A DNA stretch of 45,747 nucleotides from Acaryochloris sp. IP29b_bin.148 (GTDB lineage Bacteria; Cyanobacteriota; Cyanobacteriia; Thermosynechococcales; Thermosynechococcaceae), in the NCBI RefSeq assembly GCF_028285565.1, contig NZ_JANQOY010000008.1, positions 1-45,747 on the forward strand, written 5' to 3'. Positions 28,301-36,923 of this stretch are shown piece after piece. The notes under the pieces were generated by a model. It saw nothing but the letters and a program-made list of their open reading frames with translations. It made no database searches and was not told the DNA's origin. The translations under genes and the position numbers were made by a program. Every line of letters starts with the position of its first letter. Position 1 is the stretch's first letter.

Positions 28301-29042
28301 TCTTATCCCTGATAAAGACGCTTTCGATTTCTCCTATTCTATGACCAGTAGATTTGTCCTTATATCTAAGCTCATACGTGCCATTATTTTTCTTTTCGTG
28401 AGTAAGTTCAGCATAAGTTCCACTGAGGCTAGAATTTGTGAGACGAAAAGTTCCGACAGAATCTTTTTGAAATTCCAACGTGTCATTACCTAATCCACCA
28501 TATAGAGTGTCACCTCCTAATGTGGAAGTGACTAATTTATCATTTCCACCGCCTCCAATAAGATAGTTTTTCCCTTCTCCAGCAATCAGTATGTCATCCC
28601 CATCACCACCATCTAGATAATCATCCCCATCACCACCATCTAGATAATCATTTCCAACTTGGCCCAAAAGACGATCATCTCCAGAACCGCCATCTAAGAA
28701 GTCATTTCCGCTCTCACCAAGTAGAACATCGTCACCGCTTCGCCCTTCAATACGGTCATCACCTGCTCCTCCATATAGAGTTTCTTGGAGAGCGTATCCT
28801 GCCACCATTTCATTGCCGATGATGGTGTCATTTCCGCTTGTGCCTTGCACAATACTATAGGCTTCATGTTCACCATCATAAATTCCAGATTCTTTCACTT
28901 TGTATTTATTGTCAAAATGATTTGAGTCCATTTTTTTTGTGCCCAGATCATAAAAATTATCATAGACGTCAAATTCTCTTAATGGAACAAAGCCACGCCG
29001 AGCTTTGCGCACGAATATTCGTTTAACGAGTTTTCGGTTCAT
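25380..29042 (-). CDS. Large RTX (hemolysin-type calcium-binding repeat) exoprotein
   Basis: With the ATG at 29042 the protein has 1220 residues. That start is preferred over the upstream one at 29114 because AAGGGGA lies just before it; the new N-terminus is MNRKLVKRIFVRKARRG. Blocks of the nonapeptide GGxGxDxLx occur at about residues 95-185, 615-715 and 785-1140, forming calcium-binding beta rolls. The middle (about 190-610) has no RTX repeats and I do not recognise it. The C-terminus (GADIFRFDSSGVDRITDFN, then aliphatic residues ending VVLV) resembles a type I secretion signal. No protease, lipase or adhesin catalytic motif is visible, and no type I export genes are nearby. Transcription ends at the terminator at 25306-25331. 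Confidence 0.9.
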   Translation of the reverse strand: MNRKLVKRIFVRKARRGFVPLREFDVYDNFYDLGTKKMDSNHFDNKYKVKESGIYDGEHEAYSIVQGTSGNDTIIGNEMVAGYALQETLYGGAGDDRIEGRSGDDVLLGESGNDFLDGGSGDDRLLGQVGNDYLDGGDGDDYLDGGDGDDILIAGEGKNYLIGGGGNDKLVTSTLGGDTLYGGLGNDTLEFQKDSVGTFRLTNSSLSGTYAELTHEKKNNGTYELRYKDKSTGHRIGEIESVFIRDKSRALSSSGHTPWGYAYNYGSQRKNSLDASQFSGNLTYQTTGFGVHATGTKGISTAIISNAKAEDFEWSRTGDNFTVTDVKSSFFSNSMRRQGQKSTFENFDRLGFKDGNVTKIFDPASGNTMVSAVATVYNSKNTGESYEVVTGKYHGGDNYKNGSTQYVIGLNGETGPVLDMNVEKLGQLINQISLPDANIERKRFLTNIILSGTSNIPVVGFLSDPIKDIANYGYDKDQVDAQIDAAKAALTDPNFTSESFGKIKNKSRKTIVIDDFQLGVDTIILPTLKDGLTYFYTASTMNVNGKEKHGVTVSIDENGNRESLLFITNNYGERGGLIDKDFAAIIKDSYMNGVISAFKRTTILGNNTDHETLDGTYTSDLIEGEGGADIILGQFGHDRIFGGKGNDTLYGGVKGSYVDKNNRLGKAVRYQNDGNDTLYGGAGNDVLFGESGNDYLDGGTGNDELYGGDGNDQLNGGDGNDQLNGGTGNDTLNPGYDVNSFNDIVDGGAGDDVLKVDYSAKNYEGIDFSRGFTHGQLSRKQLLTIKNVETFDITGTKHDDKILGGAGNDTLKGGIGNDILEGGKGNDSLEGEDGDDHIQGGDGNDSLSGWKGNDILEGGNGDDFLWGDHGQDILMGGDGDDDLSGWKGNDILEGGVGNDTLNGGDGNDTLIGGVGDDILIGGAGIDVADYSKSASGVGVNLETNVNRWSSAHRDTLESIEWVYGSNYGDLLTGDSKDNLLNGGTGNDNLNGGAGNDILIGGDGIDTITGGKGYDTVDFAENGNQGIVVDLAAFNVMDAFLNHEKLSTSSSIEAFRGTAANDFMLGDGGGGASGGTASFYNADFYGEGGNDTLIGAGLGNRLDGGTGNDFLNGRGGNDTLIGGAGDDILLGGLGNDILTGGVGADIFRFDSSGVDRITDFNVNENDVIQIDASAFSLGANDYDRLSFANGNLMVDNTAIATLDNVNSLIIDTTANSNVVLV

Positions 29043-29153
29043 GATTGTTTCCCCTTTTTTGAATTGAATATATGTCCACAAGAGATTGATTTCCTCTTGA
29101 GCTAACTGTCTCAAAAACGTCCAGTAGAAAAAATCCTGAAAAGTTCGGTTTTA

Positions 29154-29182
29154 TTCAGTTCATTACTCAGTTCTATTCAGGT
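29154..29182 (+). promoter_or_regulatory. TTCAG-type direct repeats upstream of the RTX gene
   Basis: TTCAG occurs at 29154-29158, CTCAG at 29166-29170 and TTCAGGT at 29176-29182, roughly one helical turn apart. The cluster lies about 110-140 bases upstream of the RTX start, where a regulator could act. The regulator is unknown. Confidence 0.45.
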
Positions 29183-29214
29183 AACAGTGATAGAGCCTAT
29201 CATCAGCCCTAGCT

Positions 29215-29232
29215 CACGGCCTACCTGCCGTG
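29215..29232. repeat. Small hairpin in the RTX-pyrC intergenic region
   Basis: CACGGC at 29215-29220 pairs with GCCGTG at 29227-29232 around a 6-base loop. It lies between the two TTCAG-type clusters in the 416-base gap between the divergent RTX and pyrC genes. Its role is unknown. Confidence 0.35.
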
Positions 29233-29316
29233 TTGATGGTGATTCCCTAGTGGGTCATTTGATTTCAACTACAGAAATATCAATCGATTGTGGTCGTCAC
29301 TTCGTTGATGTCCTTT

Positions 29317-29371
29317 CTATCGCCAAATCTAATAGCCAAAAAAATTATGAATTATTCAGGTAAGTTCAGGT
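29317..29371 (+). repeat. 55-bp direct repeat, copy B
   Basis: This is the partner of 25234-25288 (about 45 of 55 bases identical, last 20 identical, same orientation). It ends 87 bases before pyrC, and its last part forms the first two units of the TTCAGGT array. Confidence 0.8.
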
Positions 29372-29381
29372 CAATTTAGGT
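29355..29381 (+). promoter_or_regulatory. Three tandem TTCAGGT units with 10-base period
   Basis: TTCAGGT occurs at 29355-29361 and 29365-29371 and TTTAGGT at 29375-29381, an exact 10-base spacing. Tandem direct repeats at helical spacing are typical of OmpR/PhoB-type response-regulator sites. The array lies between the divergent RTX and pyrC genes and could act on either. Confidence 0.5.
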
Positions 29382-29458
29382 GTTTTTTAACTGTCCATTC
29401 CTCTGGCTGAAGCAACAGTATATGGAGTAAGCTAGCGACAAGATTTTATGATTGAGAA

Positions 29459-30496
29459 ATGCAAAAACTCACCCTCACTCGGCCCGACGATTGGCACCTT
29501 CATCTCCGGGACGGAGCAGCCCTGAAAGCCGTTCTCCCCCACTCGGCACACCAGTTTGCTCGTGCCATCGTCATGCCAAACTTAAAGCCTCCCATCCGCA
29601 CAGTGGCTGAGGCTGCTGCCTACCGGGACCGAATTTTGGCAGCCATTCCCACAGGCCAAACCTTCGAACCCCTGATGACCCTCTACCTGACCGATAATAC
29701 TAGCCCCGAAGAAATCATTGCCGCCAAAGCTTCGGCCTTTGTCAAAGCAGTGAAATACTATCCAGCAGGGGCAACCACCAACTCTGACTCTGGTGTCACC
29801 GACATTCGGAAGTGTGACCCCATCTTCGCCACCATGGAAACAGAAGATATCCCTCTATTACTCCATGGAGAAGTAACCGACACAGAGGTGGATGTATTCG
29901 ATCTCGAAAAAGTATTTATCGAAACCCACCTGATTCCCCTCATCTCGCGATTCCCCAAACTACGAGTAGTACTTGAACATATCACCACCTCCGAAGCGGT
30001 ACAGTTTGTCCTTAATGCCAACAGCAATGTCGCGGCAACTATCACACCTCAACATCTATTATTTAGCCGTAATGCTTTATTTCAGGGTGGAATTCGTCCC
30101 CATTATTATTGCCTGCCCATTCTGAAACGAGAGACACATCGGCAGGCGCTGTTGCAGGCAGCGACATCCGGCAATCCCAAGTTTTTTCTCGGTACCGATA
30201 GCGCCCCCCATGCCCGCAATTCGAAAGAGCAGTCCTGTGGCTGCGCCGGTTGCTATTCGGCCCTCCATGCCATGGAATTATATGCAGAAGCATTTGAAAG
30301 TGCGAATGCCCTCGACAAACTGGAAGCCTTTGCCAGCTTCTATGGTCCAGATTTTTATCAGCTTCCCCGCAATACGGAGAAAATCACCTTAGTCAAACAG
30401 ACTTGGCGCATTCCTGATCAAGTACCGTTTATTGAAACTGGACTTGTGCCCCTGAGGGCAGGAGAAGAAATCACCTGGAAGCTACTGGAATCCTAA
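29459..30496 (+). CDS. pyrC: Dihydroorotase
   Basis: This 345-residue enzyme interconverts N-carbamoyl-aspartate and dihydroorotate in de novo pyrimidine synthesis. It is the short, class II (E. coli PyrC-like) type. Visible metal-site features are HLH at residues 13-15 (DWHLHLRDG), the carbamylated lysine Lys99 ([13 protein letters not shown]), LLHGEV near 137, EHITT near 177, and the aspartate in LGTDSAPH near 246. The length and motifs are complete. It stands alone and converges on the TPS-CHAT gene, whose stop is 14 bases away. Confidence 0.96.
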   Translation: MQKLTLTRPDDWHLHLRDGAALKAVLPHSAHQFARAIVMPNLKPPIRTVAEAAAYRDRILAAIPTGQTFEPLMTLYLTDNTSPEEIIAAKASAFVKAVKYYPAGATTNSDSGVTDIRKCDPIFATMETEDIPLLLHGEVTDTEVDVFDLEKVFIETHLIPLISRFPKLRVVLEHITTSEAVQFVLNANSNVAATITPQHLLFSRNALFQGGIRPHYYCLPILKRETHRQALLQAATSGNPKFFLGTDSAPHARNSKEQSCGCAGCYSALHAMELYAEAFESANALDKLEAFASFYGPDFYQLPRNTEKITLVKQTWRIPDQVPFIETGLVPLRAGEEITWKLLES

Positions 30497-30510
30497 TATT
30501 GCAGTCGGGA

Positions 30511-33500
30511 TTATAGCCAATTCCCCACCAACACAAACGGACTCCAAAAATAGGGGGCTCTAAATTTCGGATCCTTCATTAAAGCTAGCTGAGCCTGACG
30601 AAACGCCGCTGCCTTCGTCGTATTCGGTTGAGCCAGGGCTTTATAAAAATGGCCCATAAAAGCCGCTGCTGCCTGATCATCCAAGGACCACAATCCGGCC
30701 AAGGTACTGCGCACGCCGGACCGAATCGCCATGCCCGCAATACCAAGAACTGCCCGACTATTGCCCGTCGCCGTTTCACAAGCACTTAAGACAAGCAACT
30801 CGATCGGGACTTCAGAGGTGCGAATTCGGTTGCGGAGTAACGAGGCCATTGCCTGGATCGAAAGCTTACCTTCCCAGGTGAGAATAAAGGTATCTTCGGG
30901 GCTAGCGCCAAACTCGGCATGGGTTGCTAGATGCACCACTTCAGAAGACACTTCCGTTAGGTAGTCATCCAAGTTCTGTTTCGTCAAATCTTGGTTAAAC
31001 AAGACCTCATGATCTTGAATATGAGCAGTAATCTGCTCAACTTCTTTGGCCACATAGGGCAAAGCCGGGAATCCAGACCGAGCCTCACTCACCCCTCCCA
31101 CTAACAATTTCACCCGCTCTCTATCTTGCGGACGAGGCGCTAATAGATCCAATCCCGGAGAAAGCGCCACATTGTATTTTTCAATCAAATATTGCTGGCC
31201 ATCATAGAGCGTCGTTAAGGGCAAAGTGCGCAAGGCTCCGTCAGCGACAAAAACCAACGTTTCTACATCCTGTTGAGCTAAATCTGCGGCAGCAGGACCC
31301 ACCACCCAGTCATAGATCTGTTTGAGCTTATGGAGATTACTGCTTTGGAGAGAGTCCAAGGGCATGGAGAGGGAGCGCAAGAGTTGTTGGACCGTATTAT
31401 CCACCTGTCCCGGCTCAATGGGCGTGCTGTAATGGCGCAAAGGTTGCTTACCAATACTGACAATCACATCAACCCGATCGGCTAAAACAATCGGATAAAT
31501 CACGGCCGCCTTCGGATCCACTTGATCGACTGCGATCGGTTGGGCTTGCACACAGGCATCCTGGAAGTAGTCCTGAATTTCATTCAGCTGTAAATCTTCA
31601 ATCAGCTTGCGAGCTTGCTTCAGGCGGTTGGCTGCATTGGCTTGCGTCATATCTCCTTCTAACAACAGCGCCACCAACTCACGATAAATAGGTTCTACCC
31701 CATCCCTAAAGGTAAAGCGGACATCTTCACTAGCCGTGCTCAGGTCGCCCCGCAGGGAGCGTAGGGCTGCCACCGCATCGAGATAGGCTGAAATCGCGCC
31801 CTGGCGATTGCCGAGTTGACGACGATAGCGACCCAGTTGCCAAGCTAGCTGATAGAGCACTTCAGGGGCACGCTGTCGTTGAACCTGCTGTAAAGCTTGT
31901 TCCGTCCAAGAGACCGCCTCAGACCATTGTTGGGCCTGGCCATACATTTTCCCCTGATAGCCCAGGATATAGGACTGAGCATTGGGATCATCCAAGGCTT
32001 GCGCTTGGGCTTGAATATGAGTCAGCAACCTCAATAGGGTCTGGGATTCGTCCAGTTGTGCGGATGCTAAAACGGTTTCGATCAGATGGAGTTGCGCATA
32101 GATTCCCTTTCGACTGCTAGGAAGTTGTTGGGCTTGCCCCTTTAGTGCTTGCAAAAGCGGCGATGCCGCAGGATCTTTTTGCGCAACCAAAAGATCAAAT
32201 TGGCTCACTTGCACCTGAAATCGAAGTAGAGGGGTGGGGGCAAGGGTCTCTGCCTGCTGATAGTAGTCCAACGCCTTTTGGGCGTTCCCCAGACCCCGAA
32301 ATGTATGTCCCAAATTCAGAAGAATCGTACTTTTCAGGGCGGGCTGGTTCAGGGATTGGGATGTTTTTAGGGCGGCTTCGAGTTGACGTTGCGATCGCAA
32401 CATATTGCCTTCAGCACGCGACACCTTCCCCAAATTTAGCTGGGTCATCGCCTTGACGGGAGACGGAGGCTGCCGCTCTAGAATCTGCATCAGTGGCGTT
32501 AATTGTTTTTGCGCCTGCCGAAAATAGCCTAGATCCTGAAGGACCTGAATTTGATTCAACTGCACCTGCAGGTGCTCTGCATCATCCCCAGCCCGTTGAT
32601 AAGCCTCTGCTGCTTGTTGCCAATTCTCAAAAGCTGCACGAGTATTGCCCCGTGCGAGGAATAAACTGGCTCTTGAACTCAGCACCTGGGCATGGAGAGC
32701 AGGTTGCTGGGCGATCAGATCAGGGGTCAGCGTTGCTTGACTCGTAGCAATGGCCTCCCTCGCCTTTTCCCAGTCTCCCAGGTGATGATAGGCCAGGGCT
32801 AAATGGCTCTGCACTGAAGCATAAGCCTCAGGCTGCTTAGATAATTGCTCTGCGGCTTGCTTCCAGAGGGTAATGGCCTGAGAATAATCAGCCTGCTGGT
32901 ACGCTTGGCGGGCAGCTTCCAATTGTTGGGACAACGGGAGATGCGCCTCTCCCTGCAAATAATACTTGCCACTAGCAGTCACCACTAACCGCTTCGCTTC
33001 TTGGAGAATAGGAGTGACCTTGTGAGGCGCTTGAGTCCCTAAATCGGTTAAGAGATAGCTACCCGTAGGCCGGCGGGATGGCATCAGCGGTAATCCGCCC
33101 CGACCCGTCACCACAAACTGAGATTGCCCTGATCGAGGATTGGCACAAGCATCTGCAATTTGAGTACTTTTATCCAGCACATTCTCGGGGAGCGGGGTGA
33201 GGGCATTGGCTGGATCCGTTGCCAGGGTTTCAATTGTAATCTCGCCATTTACGCCCAATTGTGAGGAAGCAGAAATATTGAGAAACGGTTGGCCAAAAAT
33301 CGCATTCGTAAAGATATCAATATCGCCACCATCCCCTTCAAAGGCATTGGCAACGATCTGATTGAGTTCGCCAGGGAACGCCAGAATAAACTGAGCCGCA
33401 ATATCTATATTGCCGCCATTGCCAAAGCGGCCCGAATTCTCTGCAGAGATGATCGATCCATCCTTAAGCGTTAAAAACCGGAGTGACTGAGTCTCAGGCC

Positions 33501-35967
33501 CATCAATCATAATATTGCCGCCATCGGCATCACCCCTGGCTACCGTCGAAATACGGCTGCGATTGAGCAGTTGTAAGGAATCTCTAACCGACAGCTCAAT
33601 ATTGGCTCGATTGCCTTCAACGGCCTCGGCCAATAACTTGGCATTATCCATAACCATATTGTTGGCTTCAATAAATAAGCGTCCTGCTGCCCCCTCATTC
33701 GTACTACTGACGGAAATCTGCGCGCCATTCTGCACGGTGATATTGGGCGTAAAAATCTCCACATCCCCTGCATTCCCCTCCCCAGGAGAATTGGCAAAAA
33801 TGCCGCTGGGAAATAGCGTCCCCGTCGAATCCAATACAAAGGGAGAATCTGCATCCCCGGCAGGTAATGTCACTTGAGGTGAGGATCCAGTGATGACAAT
33901 ACTTTGGTTCGCAACAACGGAGACATTCCCGCCATTCCCAACTGAGTTATCAATCGTTGCAGCCGAGATTTGTCCACCATCTTGTAGGGTGAGACGGTCA
34001 GTGACCAGATCAATATTGCCCCCGATAAATTCTCCAGGGTTTTGCAACTGGGTAACAATCCGGCTTGGCTGACCATTCAAAGTACCTTGAAGCGTTACAG
34101 ACTCCGTTGTATTGATAAAAATGTCGCCACTATTTCCGAAGCCCTCAGCCCCAGCGTCAATAATGGAGCCATTCTCCAGAACTAAATGGTGAGCATTAAT
34201 TCGAATATCACCACTAAACCCTTCCGTTGTCGAATCCCGAATAGCAGTGGCCAACTCGGCCACCCCAGCAAAGCTAGCGCGCACTGCTGCCGGATCCCCT
34301 ACGAGGCAGACCGTATCTCCTGCTCGAATAGTCAAATCCCCCCCTTGAGCATTCCCAAACACGGTAGGACCAATCAACCCGCCGATCAGAGTTAGGTTTT
34401 GAGTATCAATCTCTATATCTCCTCCTGTTCCACCCCTCGTCTCCAGGGGTAGTCCGAACTCTTCAGGGAAGAAGGTCACACTTGCCTCAATACCAATCGG
34501 TGGCCCATCAAAAGTAGGTCCTCTTCGATCATCAACGAGAATATTATTGGCTTGAATCTGAATATCTCCCTCCGAGGTATTGGGTCCAAATTTGCCACTC
34601 AGAATAGAACTTTCCTCTCGTACTAGGAGAGAATTGGTGGTGATTTCAATGTTTCCGCCTGAACCTGAAGTGATAGAACTAATGCCGGAGCTACGGTTAA
34701 GGTTAATTTCCGGCGCAGTGATAAAGATTGATCCAGCATCGTTCGCGAACCGTTCCGGTGCAGTGATAAAGATTGATCCAGCATTGTTCTCGGAGCTGCC
34801 TTCGAAGGTTGCGCTAAAAATTCCAGAATTGATTTCTGCTAAAAGACGACGCGTTACGTTGATATAAATATCGCCGCTTGAACCAGCACCTAAAGTGTCT
34901 GTCAAAATCTGAGAATTTTGCTGCAGCGTCAGATTCCTGGCAGTCACCCTAATATCTCCGCCTTGACCGTTATTATCTATAAGACTCGAGATCCCGCTGT
35001 CAACGAGTTCGAAATCTTCAGTCGTGTCAACTAAAATGGCTCCTCCTTCAATATTGGCGGACGTGACTGTCCCATCCAGTCCAGCGAAGAGATCGGTCTG
35101 AGTCAGTGAACTATTGCGGGCTTGAAGGATAATATCTCCCTCACCCTGATCCACAACATCAACCGTTGAACCGTTGAAGAAAAAGTCAGCCCGTCCCTCT
35201 ACTGGAACGGTCAGAAAATTTTCAGGGGTCGCTACCTCCAGGTCAAAGGAAATAACGCCAGGTTGTGAGAGTCCTGCCAGTCCAACCCGCCCCCCTGGTA
35301 AAAAAATATTAGTGCCCTCGAGGTTCACCTCTCCTCCCAGCAACACTAGCTGGTCTACCTCTGGGCCTAACTGTGCGCCATTGACGTTGATGGGCTGGGG
35401 ATTCGCACCAAACTGAACGCCTAAGGGTACCGAAACGGTGAGTAAGGGGGGAGCGTTGGGATTCACCGCACTAAAGGTATTGCTATTGGGGAGCAAGAAC
35501 CGATCTGCGGTGGTGGCGACAAAGGCGCCAGCCACATCCAACTGAGCATTGGGGCCAAAGAGAATGCCGCTGGGATTGACGAAAAAGAGATTGGCAGGAC
35601 CATCCACCCCCAACAAGCCATTAATATTGGAAGCCGTTCCCCCGGTCACCCGTGCAAAAATATTCTCGACGGTCGCAGGGTTGCTAAAAAAAACTGTTTG
35701 ATTGGGGTTAATCCCAAATCGTTCAAAACTATGGAACAAAGCTGTATTGCGCTGTGCCCCTCCATTAATCACCCAATCGTTGGCAGTGGCCCCAGGGTCA
35801 ACGACAGACTGTTCCGTCCCGAGGGTGTTGTCAGGCACAATACTTTGAGCCAACCCCGTATTTGAAACGATCAGTGGACTCAAAAGGATGCCCACCCAAG
35901 AGCCAGTGGCCGTGGCCTGTCTGCAAAAATGATGGGCCAGTCTGAGATCGCAATCTATCCTATTCAT
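30511..35967 (-). CDS. Two-partner-secretion exoprotein with TPR and C-terminal CHAT protease domain
   Basis: This is an 1818-residue fusion. Residues 1-42 form a signal peptide ending GLAQ. Residues 45-165 are the haemagglutinin N-terminal (TPS) domain that directs export through a TpsB pore, with NPNQTVFFSNP and NPSGILFGPNA. Residues 170-975 are a beta-helix of short repeats (GGDIEIDTQNLTL-like). Residues 1040-1450 are TPR-like helices. The C-terminal CHAT domain, a caspase-like cysteine protease fold, has candidate catalytic His1683 in HLATHAEFG and Cys1730 in VLSACETATG, then AGLWSLDD. It is the last gene after orf145 and the DUF928 gene. No TpsB gene is in the window. The fusion implies a protease carried to the cell surface, but the substrate is unknown. 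Confidence 0.92.
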   Translation of the reverse strand: MNRIDCDLRLAHHFCRQATATGSWVGILLSPLIVSNTGLAQSIVPDNTLGTEQSVVDPGATANDWVINGGAQRNTALFHSFERFGINPNQTVFFSNPATVENIFARVTGGTASNINGLLGVDGPANLFFVNPSGILFGPNAQLDVAGAFVATTADRFLLPNSNTFSAVNPNAPPLLTVSVPLGVQFGANPQPINVNGAQLGPEVDQLVLLGGEVNLEGTNIFLPGGRVGLAGLSQPGVISFDLEVATPENFLTVPVEGRADFFFNGSTVDVVDQGEGDIILQARNSSLTQTDLFAGLDGTVTSANIEGGAILVDTTEDFELVDSGISSLIDNNGQGGDIRVTARNLTLQQNSQILTDTLGAGSSGDIYINVTRRLLAEINSGIFSATFEGSSENNAGSIFITAPERFANDAGSIFITAPEINLNRSSGISSITSGSGGNIEITTNSLLVREESSILSGKFGPNTSEGDIQIQANNILVDDRRGPTFDGPPIGIEASVTFFPEEFGLPLETRGGTGGDIEIDTQNLTLIGGLIGPTVFGNAQGGDLTIRAGDTVCLVGDPAAVRASFAGVAELATAIRDSTTEGFSGDIRINAHHLVLENGSIIDAGAEGFGNSGDIFINTTESVTLQGTLNGQPSRIVTQLQNPGEFIGGNIDLVTDRLTLQDGGQISAATIDNSVGNGGNVSVVANQSIVITGSSPQVTLPAGDADSPFVLDSTGTLFPSGIFANSPGEGNAGDVEIFTPNITVQNGAQISVSSTNEGAAGRLFIEANNMVMDNAKLLAEAVEGNRANIELSVRDSLQLLNRSRISTVARGDADGGNIMIDGPETQSLRFLTLKDGSIISAENSGRFGNGGNIDIAAQFILAFPGELNQIVANAFEGDGGDIDIFTNAIFGQPFLNISASSQLGVNGEITIETLATDPANALTPLPENVLDKSTQIADACANPRSGQSQFVVTGRGGLPLMPSRRPTGSYLLTDLGTQAPHKVTPILQEAKRLVVTASGKYYLQGEAHLPLSQQLEAARQAYQQADYSQAITLWKQAAEQLSKQPEAYASVQSHLALAYHHLGDWEKAREAIATSQATLTPDLIAQQPALHAQVLSSRASLFLARGNTRAAFENWQQAAEAYQRAGDDAEHLQVQLNQIQVLQDLGYFRQAQKQLTPLMQILERQPPSPVKAMTQLNLGKVSRAEGNMLRSQRQLEAALKTSQSLNQPALKSTILLNLGHTFRGLGNAQKALDYYQQAETLAPTPLLRFQVQVSQFDLLVAQKDPAASPLLQALKGQAQQLPSSRKGIYAQLHLIETVLASAQLDESQTLLRLLTHIQAQAQALDDPNAQSYILGYQGKMYGQAQQWSEAVSWTEQALQQVQRQRAPEVLYQLAWQLGRYRRQLGNRQGAISAYLDAVAALRSLRGDLSTASEDVRFTFRDGVEPIYRELVALLLEGDMTQANAANRLKQARKLIEDLQLNEIQDYFQDACVQAQPIAVDQVDPKAAVIYPIVLADRVDVIVSIGKQPLRHYSTPIEPGQVDNTVQQLLRSLSMPLDSLQSSNLHKLKQIYDWVVGPAAADLAQQDVETLVFVADGALRTLPLTTLYDGQQYLIEKYNVALSPGLDLLAPRPQDRERVKLLVGGVSEARSGFPALPYVAKEVEQITAHIQDHEVLFNQDLTKQNLDDYLTEVSSEVVHLATHAEFGASPEDTFILTWEGKLSIQAMASLLRNRIRTSEVPIELLVLSACETATGNSRAVLGIAGMAIRSGVRSTLAGLWSLDDQAAAAFMGHFYKALAQPNTTKAAAFRQAQLALMKDPKFRAPYFWSPFVLVGNWL
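34710..34799 (-). repeat. 45-bp in-frame tandem duplication in the TPS-CHAT gene
   Basis: Units at 34710-34754 and 34755-34799 share about 30 nearly identical bases each. They encode the doubled peptide AGSIFITAPE, 15 residues apart, which adds one rung to the beta-helix. Confidence 0.85.
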
Positions 35968-36039
35968 AGTCTTGATAACACCAAAGTGTGGACAACAGAC
36001 ACGATGCTATTTAATTCAAGGGGTCGTGGGCGGTTCAGG

Positions 36040-36912
36040 TTACGGGGCCTTTGGGCCATCTGCGGATGGGCCGAGATCATCATCTTTGAGGGTCTCCGCC
36101 AGTTGGACTAAGGTCTGACGATAATCCTCCGCCTTTTCCGACTCTGCCAATTCCTTCAGCAGTGTCCGAACCTGCGCATAGGACTTAGATTGGGTTGCGT
36201 CTACCAACAACTCTCGAACCGTATCAAACCAGTAGCCAGCCTCTGCATACAGCGCAGCCTTCGCTTGCGGCGTTTTAGCCTGAGACAGCGCTTGCTTCAA
36301 AGTCGGGGAAGGCGCTTTGATATCCAATTCGGTGACAAAAGATTGATTAAAGCGATCGCTAGTGGAATTGCAGGCCAGACTCAACCGCACAATATACCGT
36401 TGCCCCGTTTGCAGTTCAGATTGGTTGTCGGGCAAGGTATATTGAATCACGCCTGATGCTTGTTCTACATACTCCAACTCATGTAACAGTACTGTGTTTT
36501 GGTCAGAATCGAGGGCAAAGAGAGACAAGCGGAGGCGATACGGCTCCGTCACCGGTATAAACCAAACCAAGGTTGGTGTTGTCGTGGTGGTCCGACCCAC
36601 ATGACTGAGGGGAGAGAACAGGGTTAACGGCAACGGAGGGGGCTGGTCTGTCTCTGTTTGAGTGCTTACAGTTTGGGCGGAAGCACAATGGCGAAAACCT
36701 GGAGCACGGGAACCATTGGAGGAAAAGGAGTCATTGGGCGGATCCCCTGAGGGGGGCTTATAGCGCCTCGCCTCAACAGGCCAGGGGAGGAGCAGGCATG
36801 CCAAGCACAAACCAATCCCTAAACAGCCCTTGAAGCCAGTGAAGGCCGATCGTTGTCTTTGCGGTGTCAGTTGTTTCATGGGAGTACATGGATGGAAATG
36901 AAAATAAGCCAT
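36040..36912 (-). CDS. DUF928 family secreted protein
   Basis: This 290-residue protein has a basic N-terminus and a hydrophobic stretch (LGIGLCLACLLLPWPVEA) forming a signal peptide; Met12 is a plausible alternative start. After a low-complexity linker it shows the DUF928 pattern: PLTLFSPLSHVGRTTTTTPTLVWFIP, then YRLRLSLFALD, YTLPDNQSELQTGQRYIVRLSLACN, and a helical C-terminal region with AEAGYWFDTVREL. DUF928 proteins are known in cyanobacteria near CHAT, TPS and CHASE2 genes, but their biochemical role is unknown. It ends 72 bases before the TPS-CHAT start and begins 11 bases after orf145, so the three are probably one operon. Confidence 0.86.
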   Translation of the reverse strand: MAYFHFHPCTPMKQLTPQRQRSAFTGFKGCLGIGLCLACLLLPWPVEARRYKPPSGDPPNDSFSSNGSRAPGFRHCASAQTVSTQTETDQPPPLPLTLFSPLSHVGRTTTTTPTLVWFIPVTEPYRLRLSLFALDSDQNTVLLHELEYVEQASGVIQYTLPDNQSELQTGQRYIVRLSLACNSTSDRFNQSFVTELDIKAPSPTLKQALSQAKTPQAKAALYAEAGYWFDTVRELLVDATQSKSYAQVRTLLKELAESEKAEDYRQTLVQLAETLKDDDLGPSADGPKAP

Positions 36913-36923
36913 TCGTCCATACC

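Noticed and set aside
26270..28720. Short repeated DNA words suggesting a CRISPR-like array
   Set aside because: The repeats are in frame and encode GGxGxDxL nonapeptides; there are no constant repeat-spacer units.
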